NCBI GenBank assembly: GCA_037131065.1
Contig: JBAXRT010000122.1
Location: forward strand, 1 to 9,050
Origin: JBAXRT01 sp037131065
Lineage (GTDB): Bacteria; Bacteroidota; Bacteroidia; Bacteroidales; FEN-979
Length of the DNA stretch: 9,050 bases
Direction: 5' to 3'
This document shows, one piece after another, positions 1 through 5,358 of this stretch; positions within the stretch are counted from its first letter, which is position 1; the number at the start of each line of letters is the position of its first letter. The position numbers and the translations under genes are program-made. The notes beneath the pieces are model-generated. The model was not told where the DNA came from. It worked only from the letters and a program-made list of their open reading frames with translations, and searched no databases.

Positions 1-31
1 GACTGAGCTCCGGTGTGTCGTGTGACATGAA

Positions 32-1894
32 TTAATTGTAACTACCTGCTGCCGGGGTGATATCCCGGGGCACCGGCACAAGAATCGCTCGGATGGAATT
101 CAGAACCATACTAAACGCCGATACGCTATGGCAGATGCCGACCAGCCGGTGACCGCGCGGACTGATGATCAAGGGGCATTTCTGACCGCCTCTGGTCCGG
201 TAATGGGTTGTGGCCAGGTCGTCGCTCATCACCTGTAATCCGTAAAGAAGATAATCGAAATACTGGATCTCGGCAATGGGTCTTAAACCACGCAATGCAA
301 GACCGATACCCTGGCCTGCGATGGTCGCTTCACGGATGCCTGTGTCGAAGACGCGGGTATCGCCATACTTTGCCTGCATTCCTTCAAGCGTCTGGTTGAC
401 CCCTCCGATCTTTCCCACATCCTCTCCAAAGATGACTGATAAGGGATTGTTCCCGAACAGGTGATCGTAGTTGGCCAGCAGCACTTCGCGTCCTGTTACT
501 ATCGGTGAATCATCCGAATAGATGGGGGGAACGGGCTCCACTTTCAGCGCGCTCCGGGATGATTCACTGTAAAGGTGCGAATTGTACCGTTGGGCGTTGG
601 CCCTGGCCTGTTCCTCCATCCACACCTCGAGATCGGCCTTCATAGGCTTTTTCATGCTGCAGGTGGTACAAACATCCCGCATGATCTTTTTGGCCGCAGC
701 GATCACATCTTTCCGGATGGGATCGGCCACCTTCTGAAGGTCCGCAACGATTTTATCGATCTTGTCCTGTTTCTTGCAGGGACAATTGGTCGTTTTGACA
801 ACCCTGATCATATGGTCCCGGTCGGCTTTGATCGGATCCTGGAAGGCTTTCCAGGCAGCGTCGCGGGCTGTTTTGGCAGTTTTTACGGCAGCTGCTTCAA
901 TGGCATCCAGCTCTTCAGCTGTAGCATGGTTCTCTGTAATAAGCCACTGGTGCATGCGGGGAATACAGTCATGATCCTTCTCCCAGGCCAGCCTTTCCGG
1001 TGTTTTGTAGCGTTCGTGCGATCCAGATGTGGAGTGCCCCTGGGGCTGGGTCAGCTCACGTACGTGGAAAATAACCGGAATATGCTCTTTACGGCAAAGG
1101 GTAATCCCCTCCTCGTACATTTCGTAAAGTGCGGGATAGTCCCATCCGTTGCATGAAAATAATCTGATGCCCGGTTTATTTTCATCCCCGGTGAAGCCTT
1201 TGAGGATCTCGGAGATACTCTCCCTGGTCGTCTGGAATTTGATCGGAACAGAGATGCCATAACCGTCGTCCCATACAGAAAGGGCCAGCGGCACCTGGAG
1301 GACCCCGGCGGCATTGATCGTTTCGAAAAAGTGACCTTCGGAGGTGGAAGCGTCTCCGATCATTCCAAAGGCAACCTCATTCCCCCGGACAGTGAATTTT
1401 TTTGCCGGTTCCCACATCGAAGGGGTATTCCTGAAAATTTTTGATGCAAGTGCAAGCCCTAGAAGCCTCGGCATCTGGCCGGCGGTTGGCGAGATGTCGC
1501 CCGATGAATTTTTTTGTTTTGTCAGATCTTTCCACTCCCCCTTTTCATCGAGACTGCGCGAGGCGAAGTGACAATTCATAAGCCTTCCGGCATTATCTGG
1601 GTTCCTTGTCAGATCAGGATCGCCATAAAGCTGGCTGAAAAAACGTTCCGGTGTATAGAGTCCGGCGGCCATCATAAAGGTCTGATCACGGTAATACCCC
1701 GACCGCCAGTCGCCATCGCGGAAAAATTTAGCCTTGATGATCTGAGGGATCTCCTTTCCGTCGCCGAAAAGGCCGAAATTGGCCCTGCCACCGAAAACCT
1801 CCCGCCTTCCTAACAGACTTATCTGCCTGCTTTCATTGGCCAGCTGGTAATCTTTCAGTAACTCGGCTTTATCGAACTTTCTTTTTTTCGCCAT
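32..1894 (-). CDS. Fused alpha/beta E1 of a 2-oxoacid dehydrogenase complex, truncated by an in-frame stop
   Basis: TPP-dependent E1 that decarboxylates a 2-oxoacid (pyruvate or branched-chain; substrate not decidable) and passes the acyl group to lipoyl-E2. The 620-residue product holds a complete alpha half: GDWRSGYYRDQT near 61-72, the TPP/Mg site GDASTSEG (180-187) with WDDGYGISVP (208-217), and the active-site loop GHSTSGSHERYKTPER (286-301). A linker (about 320-455) follows, with cysteines at 371, 373, 409 and 412. The beta half begins near 465: FGEDVGKIGGVNQ (489-501) and FDTGIREATIAGQGIGLAL (516-534), with E522 as the expected TPP-binding Glu. The protein stops at AAGSYN, where family members continue for roughly 190 residues as YNTLL..DPALVIE, so the beta C-terminal domain is missing. 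Residues 585-596 also depart from the usual RLEGIWHSGSPMG. Start ATG is 26 bp after the rubrerythrin stop. Either a decaying gene or a sequence error; identity is secure, function is not. Confidence 0.85.
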   Translation of the reverse strand: MAKKRKFDKAELLKDYQLANESRQISLLGRREVFGGRANFGLFGDGKEIPQIIKAKFFRDGDWRSGYYRDQTFMMAAGLYTPERFFSQLYGDPDLTRNPDNAGRLMNCHFASRSLDEKGEWKDLTKQKNSSGDISPTAGQMPRLLGLALASKIFRNTPSMWEPAKKFTVRGNEVAFGMIGDASTSEGHFFETINAAGVLQVPLALSVWDDGYGISVPIKFQTTRESISEILKGFTGDENKPGIRLFSCNGWDYPALYEMYEEGITLCRKEHIPVIFHVRELTQPQGHSTSGSHERYKTPERLAWEKDHDCIPRMHQWLITENHATAEELDAIEAAAVKTAKTARDAAWKAFQDPIKADRDHMIRVVKTTNCPCKKQDKIDKIVADLQKVADPIRKDVIAAAKKIMRDVCTTCSMKKPMKADLEVWMEEQARANAQRYNSHLYSESSRSALKVEPVPPIYSDDSPIVTGREVLLANYDHLFGNNPLSVIFGEDVGKIGGVNQTLEGMQAKYGDTRVFDTGIREATIAGQGIGLALRGLRPIAEIQYFDYLLYGLQVMSDDLATTHYRTRGGQKCPLIISPRGHRLVGICHSVSAFSMVLNSIRAILVPVPRDITPAAGSYN

Positions 1895-1920
1895 TTGAAA
1901 AAGTGATGGAGTGATTGTGA

Positions 1921-2499
1921 TTAATAGTTTTCGGCCATGATTTCGAAATATCCGATCGGATGATCACAGCACGGACAATTCTGTAATGCCTTTTTTCCGT
2001 AATGGATATAGCCGCATTTACGGCAGATCCAGAATGTTTTTTCCTCTCTTTCAAATACCCTGCTGTTTTCAAGGTTTGTGAGCAGCTTGCGGTATCTCTT
2101 TTCATGATGTTCCTCCACTCCGGAAATCAACTTGAAAGCTGTGGCAACTTTCGGGAAACCTTCCTCCGAGGCTACTTTGGCAAATTCGGGATAGAGAGAT
2201 TCCCACTCCTCCTGTTCCCCGTCGGCTGCGGCTTTCAGGTTCTGGGCTGTGGTCCCGATGATCCCTGCCGGGTAGGTGGCAGTAATCTCCACCGCTCCTC
2301 CTTCGAGAAAACGGAAAAAAATCTTGGCATGCTGTTCCTCGTTTAGAGCTGTTTCGGCGAAAATAGCGGAGATTTGTTCAAATCCTTCTTTCTGTGCCTG
2401 TTTTGAAAAGAAAGTATAGCGGTTCTTAGCCTGTGATTCACCGGCAAAAGCTTTCAGCAGGTTCTTTTCGGTCCGGGTTCCTTTGATACTTTTATCCAT
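1921..2499 (-). CDS. rbr: Rubrerythrin
   Basis: Cytoplasmic non-haem diiron peroxidase that reduces hydrogen peroxide to water in anaerobes, with electrons from rubredoxin or NAD(P)H-linked reductases. At 192 residues it has the normal length. The four-helix diiron domain (about 1-145) shows the expected ligands by spacing: E21, E54 with H57 (EEQH), E95 and E98 (GEQEEW), E130 and E133 (EEHHEKRY). The C-terminal rubredoxin-like domain (about 155-188) binds one iron through C159xxC162 and C175PCC178, ending in the typical DHPIGYFE. The adjacent extra cysteine C177 (CPCC where CPAC is usual) is a small oddity. It sits in a peroxide-defence block with rubredoxin just upstream and the truncated E1 gene 26 bp downstream. 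A Bacteroidetes -7 box TATCTTTG lies 20 bp upstream of the ATG. Confidence 0.97.
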   Translation of the reverse strand: MDKSIKGTRTEKNLLKAFAGESQAKNRYTFFSKQAQKEGFEQISAIFAETALNEEQHAKIFFRFLEGGAVEITATYPAGIIGTTAQNLKAAADGEQEEWESLYPEFAKVASEEGFPKVATAFKLISGVEEHHEKRYRKLLTNLENSRVFEREEKTFWICRKCGYIHYGKKALQNCPCCDHPIGYFEIMAENY

Positions 2500-2518
2500 G
2501 GCAATTTCTTTTTTTTAC

Positions 2519-2526
2519 CAAAGATA
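2519..2526 (-). promoter_or_regulatory. Bacteroidetes-type -7 box (TATCTTTG) for rubrerythrin
   Basis: The minus strand reads TATCTTTG, an exact match to the Bacteroidetes primary sigma factor -7 consensus TAnnTTTG. Transcription would start about 7 bp on, giving a leader of roughly 12 nt before the rubrerythrin ATG. No good TTTG -33 element is visible at the usual 19-21 bp spacing. The same octamer precedes the glutathione peroxidase gene. Confidence 0.6.
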
Positions 2527-2596
2527 AAAGGAATTTTCTACATTTTCAGCTATCAATTTTCCCTTCTCGGTGGAGGATTCCGGGCGACAGAGTAAT

Positions 2597-2767
2597 TCAG
2601 CCGATAGGTATATACTCTGACTTTCCAACACCGCATATAGGACAAACCCAGTCGTCGGGGATGTCATTGAACGACGTTCCGGGGGCAATTCCGGAGTCGG
2701 GATCACCCATTAAAGAGTCATAAACATGACCGCAGATGGTGCATTTGTATCTCTTGGTAGACGGCAT
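2597..2767 (-). CDS. Rubredoxin
   Basis: Small iron-sulfur-free electron carrier with a single Fe(Cys)4 centre, the usual electron donor to rubrerythrin and other oxygen-defence enzymes in anaerobes. The 56-residue product begins MPSTKRYKCTICGHVYD and has both knuckles: CTIC near residues 9-12 and CPIC near 42-45, with the conserved DPDSGIAPGT and PDDWVCP between them. The frame stays open 22 codons further upstream from an ATG at 2833, but that extension reads across repeat-rich spacer and does not belong to the family, so the start at 2767 (usual length) is chosen. It lies 97 bp upstream of rubrerythrin in the same direction, which fits a donor-acceptor pair. No clear -7 box is seen before it; it may be read through from the glutathione peroxidase promoter. 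Confidence 0.95.
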   Translation of the reverse strand: MPSTKRYKCTICGHVYDSLMGDPDSGIAPGTSFNDIPDDWVCPICGVGKSEYIPIG

Positions 2768-2800
2768 AATTTCGTTATTAGTATTGAGTTCTTTGCAAAA

Positions 2801-2824
2801 AAGAAAGCAGAAGGCAGAAGGCAG
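2801..2824. repeat. Short 7-bp tandem repeat (CAGAAGG type)
   Basis: Two perfect copies of CAGAAGG at 2808-2814 and 2815-2821, followed by a partial CAG and preceded by the related heptamer AAGAAAG. It lies in the spacer between glutathione peroxidase and rubredoxin. The 7-bp period matches the arrays elsewhere in this window, although the unit sequence differs. Confidence 0.6.
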
Positions 2825-2847
2825 TATATTCATACATTATGCACTCC

Positions 2848-2892
2848 TGCATTTTTTGCATTGTATGCATTGATTGCATTGCCTGCATTGTC
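2848..2892. repeat. Five-copy 9-bp tandem repeat TGCATTnnn
   Basis: Five consecutive 9-bp units each begin with TGCATT, followed by three variable bases (TTT, GTA, GAT, GCC, GTC). A degenerate sixth unit, TGCACTCC, sits just to the left. The array ends 3 bp short of the glutathione peroxidase stop codon, on its downstream side, in the spacer before rubredoxin. Read as protein on the minus strand it gives a Met-Gln repeat, which is not a convincing gene. Confidence 0.75.
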
Positions 2893-2895
2893 CTT

Positions 2896-3453
2896 CTACT
2901 TCTTCCCTTCAATCCAGCTGACAATGGTGTCGGTGGTCGGTTTCGTGCCAGGCGCAACAACTCCGACCAAATGGCCATCTTCATTGATCATGAATTTCTG
3001 GAAATTCCATTTAACCGGGGCATCCATCACCCCGTTTAGTTCTTTGGAGGTCAGCCATTGGTAGAGCGGATCGATCTCTTTGCCCTTCACTGATATTTTT
3101 GCCATCATCGGGAAGGTCACTCCGTAATTAACGGTGCAAAATGTCATGATCTCCTCATTGGTCCCTGGTTCCTGGCGAAAAAAATTGTTGGCCGGGAAGC
3201 CGATGATCACGAATTTATCGGGACCGTATTTCGTATACAACTCTTCAAGTTGTGCATATTGCGGGGTATTGCCACATTTGGAGGCGGTATTGACGACAAG
3301 CACTTTTTTCCCTTTCAGCGTTGAGAGGTCGAAAGGTTTTCCATCGATTGCGTTTACCTTATAATCATAAAAAGATTTCTTTTCCTGGTTTTGAGAGGAG
3401 GCTGTCATGGTTGTCATGGTTAATATTGCTAAAAATACTAAGAAAGTTCTCAT
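2896..3453 (-). CDS. Glutathione peroxidase family protein (Cys type), exported
   Basis: Thiol peroxidase of the GPx family that reduces hydrogen or lipid peroxides; bacterial Cys-type members usually take electrons from thioredoxin, not glutathione. The chosen product is 185 residues, starting MRTFLVFLAILTM: a hydrophobic Sec-type signal peptide to about residue 20 and no lipobox, so a periplasmic location is inferred. A longer frame from 3495 would put extra residues before the signal peptide and is not preferred. The catalytic tetrad is visible: C60 (NTASKCG), Q94 (FPANNFFRQEPG), W149 and N150 (WNFQKF). C106 (EIMTFC) is the likely resolving cysteine of the thioredoxin-dependent class. There is no in-frame TGA, so selenocysteine is excluded. 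It is divergent from the PrxQ gene and upstream of rubredoxin. Confidence 0.95.
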   Translation of the reverse strand: MRTFLVFLAILTMTTMTASSQNQEKKSFYDYKVNAIDGKPFDLSTLKGKKVLVVNTASKCGNTPQYAQLEELYTKYGPDKFVIIGFPANNFFRQEPGTNEEIMTFCTVNYGVTFPMMAKISVKGKEIDPLYQWLTSKELNGVMDAPVKWNFQKFMINEDGHLVGVVAPGTKPTTDTIVSWIEGKK

Positions 3454-3461
3454 AAATGATG

Positions 3462-3469
3462 TATCTTTA
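3462..3469 (+). promoter_or_regulatory. Possible -7 box (TATCTTTA) for the peroxiredoxin
   Basis: One base off the TAnnTTTG consensus, 19 bp before the ATG at 3489. If used, its transcript would overlap the start of the oppositely directed glutathione peroxidase transcript. No -33 element is apparent, so support is weak. Confidence 0.3.
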
Positions 3470-3488
3470 AAGAATTGTATTAAAATTA

Positions 3489-4055
3489 ATGGCACAAAGA
3501 TACAAAATTTTTGTATTATTTATAATAATTCTAAATAATTTAAATATCTCATGCACCGATACGAATCGAAAGGCAGGAGATAAAAGTGATCCCATGACAA
3601 ATGAAATCAAGGTTGGCAGCAAGGCTCCTGATTTTTCCCTGCCCGATCAAAACGGCAATCGCTTCAACCTGAGCGATTACGTCGGCAAGGTTAAATTGGT
3701 TATTTACTTTTATCCGAAAGATGAATCATTTGGCTGTACCAAGGAGGCATGCAGTTTTCGGGATAACTATGAGGTGTTCAGGGAGGCCGGTGCAGAGGTA
3801 ATTGGGATCAGTCCGGACAATGTTGCTTCTCACCAGGCCTTTTCAGCAAATCACAAGTTGCCTTTTATCCTGCTATCCGATAAGGATCGGGCAGTCGCCG
3901 CCAAATTCGGTGTAGGGAAAACGCTTGGGCTGCTTCCGGGGCGTGTCACCTTTGTCATCGACCGGCAAGGGATCATCCGGATGATCTTCAACTCGCAGCT
4001 TAATTATGAGAAGCATGTGGAAGAGGCGCTGGCTGTGTTGAAGACCATGAAATGA
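3489..4055 (+). CDS. bcp: Peroxiredoxin, PrxQ/Bcp family, possible lipoprotein
   Basis: Thioredoxin-dependent peroxidase acting on hydrogen and organic peroxides. The peroxiredoxin domain spans residues 40-188: VGSKAPDFSLPDQNG, then the active site YPKDESFGCTKEACSFRDNY with peroxidatic C83 and resolving C88 in the CxxxxC spacing of PrxQ, and R152 in GRVTFVID. The active site has SFGC where TPGC is usual. From the ATG at 3489 the protein is 188 residues, with a hydrophobic N-terminus ending in NISC22, a plausible but non-canonical lipobox that would place it in the envelope. An internal ATG at 3594 would give a 153-residue cytoplasmic protein of classical Bcp length, with AGGAGA about 14 bp upstream. 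The choice is open. The gene ends in three consecutive in-frame stops (TGA, TAA, TGA). It is the only plus-strand gene here. Confidence 0.93.
   Translation: MAQRYKIFVLFIIILNNLNISCTDTNRKAGDKSDPMTNEIKVGSKAPDFSLPDQNGNRFNLSDYVGKVKLVIYFYPKDESFGCTKEACSFRDNYEVFREAGAEVIGISPDNVASHQAFSANHKLPFILLSDKDRAVAAKFGVGKTLGLLPGRVTFVIDRQGIIRMIFNSQLNYEKHVEEALAVLKTMK
3495..3502 (-). promoter_or_regulatory. Bacteroidetes-type -7 box (TATCTTTG) for glutathione peroxidase
   Basis: The minus strand carries TATCTTTG, matching TAnnTTTG, 41 bp upstream of the preferred glutathione peroxidase ATG at 3453. This gives a leader of about 35 nt and supports that start over the longer frame beginning at 3495, which would start inside the box. 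The surroundings are very AT-rich; no clear -33 TTTG is seen at standard spacing. Confidence 0.6.
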
Positions 4056-4060
4056 TAATG

Positions 4061-4095
4061 ACATTTGTCATTAGTCATTGGAAATCAGTAATTGG
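4061..4095. repeat. Degenerate 7-bp tandem array downstream of the peroxiredoxin
   Basis: Successive 7-bp units are ACATTTG, TCATTAG, TCATTGG, AAATCAG and TAATTGG. Every unit ends in G, and the second and third match the TCATTAG theme of the two arrays near the oxidoreductase operon. It fills much of the 60-bp gap between the convergent peroxiredoxin and T9SS-sorted genes. No hairpin with a T run, as in an intrinsic terminator, is visible here. Confidence 0.6.
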
Positions 4096-4115
4096 TGTGA
4101 GCCACGCTTCACGAC

Positions 4116-5114
4116 TCATGGATTGGAAAATACAACCTTTAGAAACCCCAAACTGTTGTCGTCTGAGGTGATCTTCATCAGGTAGATTCCAGGAATGATT
4201 TCCTTGTTATTGATGAAGAACCGGTCAGAATTTTCACCCCTTCCATAAAGAATGGTTTTGCCTGAGAAGTCGGAAATGGTGTAATCGATCAGACTATAGC
4301 TTTTGTCGAGGGTCACGATGGCGTCGGACCTGACGGGATTGGGAACAACTTTGGCTTTGATAACGGTAGATTCCTCACCGATCCCCGATCCCAGGTCGAG
4401 CGAAAAGATCCTGATCTGGTCGATCATCCAGCCTTCACGGTTGTTCTGGATCCCATCGGAAACGAAACTGAAACGAAGCAGCATGGTATCGGGCGGAAAG
4501 TAGTCGCCATCCGTCACAGTCAAATCGTACCAGGCCATGCAGGAATGGACCCAGTCGTTGGATCTCCCTGAGAACCCGTGCTCACCATTACATAAAGTAT
4601 CAGTCTTATTATAAAGTTCTGTGTTCCCGTAAGGGAATCCCTCCGGCTGGAAAGGTGAAACGAACCACCAGCCTGATAAACTGTCATCAAGAATGTTGTT
4701 CCAGGTCTGGCCGAGATCCCAGGAAATGCTGATAAAACCTCCATCTTTCAGGGTATCCGAATCGAATTTGTGACGGAAATCGATGAAGAGGTCCATCGGA
4801 TATTGATAATATGAGTTCTCGTGGCAGATCAGAAGGGTGAATGATGACAGATTGTTCACAGGATAGAAACCCGTAATTCCGGTAACGATGGCATTGGGAA
4901 CAGTATAGGCGCTGTTGAAAAATGTCTTCCGGGGTTCACCGATCTGCCAGATATTATCTGGTTCCGGAGCAATCTGTATGAATTCGGTGGGCTCTTCTAA
5001 GGTGATGATGGTCCATGGACCCAGGGTGTCTCCGATGCTCCTCGGGGAGAGGTCCTGCGAGATCCCGGTCATTGACCAGAGGACCAGGATTAACAGGGTG
5101 TAAATAGATTTCAT
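4116..5114 (-). CDS. Secreted protein with type IX secretion C-terminal sorting domain, function unknown
   Basis: A 332-residue exported protein. Residues 1-20 form a Sec signal peptide (MKSIYTLLILVLW, likely cleaved after GIS). Residues 250-332 form a type A T9SS sorting domain: KVVPNPV (255-261), a beta-rich segment ending FSGKTILYG, then PGIYLMKI (308-315) and a hydrophobic end. Such domains direct export through the outer membrane and often attachment to the cell surface. The middle region (about 60-240) is rich in beta-strand and aromatic residues, with WDLGQTWNN (132-140) and EGWMIDQIRIFSLDLG (227-242), a pattern seen in jelly-roll or MAM-like modules of Bacteroidetes surface proteins. 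No protease or glycosidase catalytic motif is recognisable, so the function stays open. It begins 12 bp after the YqaE-family gene and is probably cotranscribed with it. Confidence 0.85.
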   Translation of the reverse strand: MKSIYTLLILVLWSMTGISQDLSPRSIGDTLGPWTIITLEEPTEFIQIAPEPDNIWQIGEPRKTFFNSAYTVPNAIVTGITGFYPVNNLSSFTLLICHENSYYQYPMDLFIDFRHKFDSDTLKDGGFISISWDLGQTWNNILDDSLSGWWFVSPFQPEGFPYGNTELYNKTDTLCNGEHGFSGRSNDWVHSCMAWYDLTVTDGDYFPPDTMLLRFSFVSDGIQNNREGWMIDQIRIFSLDLGSGIGEESTVIKAKVVPNPVRSDAIVTLDKSYSLIDYTISDFSGKTILYGRGENSDRFFINNKEIIPGIYLMKITSDDNSLGFLKVVFSNP

Positions 5115-5126
5115 TCGAATCGGGGA

Positions 5127-5279
5127 TTAATCTTTCATATTAAAAAAAATGGCGGCGATGACACCGGGGATCCATCCGCAAAGGGTAAGGATAAAAACGA
5201 GGAGGATGGCTCCGCAACCACGGTCAAGGACGGCAAGTGGCGGGAAGATGATGCAGATGATGGCCCTGAAGAGTCCCAT
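5127..5279 (-). CDS. YqaE/Pmp3 family small membrane protein
   Basis: A 50-residue gene on the minus strand with an ATG at 5279 and TAA at 5127-5129. The translation begins MGLFRAIICIIFPPLAVL and continues DRGCGAILLVFIL, then TLCGWIPGVIAAIFF, ending NMKD. This matches the Pmp3/YqaE family closely: the PPLAV motif in the first transmembrane segment (about 4-18), a G-C-G turn, and the LTLxGWIPGxIxA motif in the second (about 23-46). The plasma-membrane members are linked to salt and membrane-potential stress in yeast and plants; the bacterial role is not settled. A -7 box TACTTTTG lies 19 bp upstream of the ATG. The T9SS-sorted gene follows after 12 bp. Confidence 0.92.
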   Translation of the reverse strand: MGLFRAIICIIFPPLAVLDRGCGAILLVFILTLCGWIPGVIAAIFFNMKD

Positions 5280-5297
5280 GACAAAAAAAGAGAAGAT

Positions 5298-5305
5298 CAA
5301 AAGTA
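5298..5305 (-). promoter_or_regulatory. Possible Bacteroidetes-type -7 box (TACTTTTG) for the YqaE-family gene
   Basis: The minus strand TACTTTTG fits TAnnTTTG, 19 bp upstream of the ATG, giving a leader of about 12 nt. The spacing resembles that of the rubrerythrin promoter. No -33 element is clear, and the region is rich in T runs, so a chance match is possible. Confidence 0.45.
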
Positions 5306-5358
5306 AAAAAAATCGTGATACGAGATATTTGATGCTGTTTTATTATCCGAAATGAAAT

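Noticed and set aside
575..1156. 193-codon open frame on the plus strand
   Set aside because: Antisense to the E1 gene, which is strongly supported by motifs; no recognisable domain.
2778..2984. Small minus-strand frame with a Met-Gln repeat
   Set aside because: The repeat is the 9-bp DNA array read as protein; the frame also overlaps the 3' end of the glutathione peroxidase gene in another frame.
3270..3290. Possible selenocysteine in the glutathione peroxidase
   Set aside because: The active-site codon reads as Cys (KCG), and no in-frame TGA is present.
4097..4112. Possible terminator hairpin (GTGAGC with GCTTCAC)
   Set aside because: The stem is short with a bulge and has no following T run on either strand.
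5149..5355. 68-codon plus-strand frame in the 5115-5358 gap
   Set aside because: It opposes the YqaE/Pmp3 gene, which explains the conserved motifs on the minus strand.
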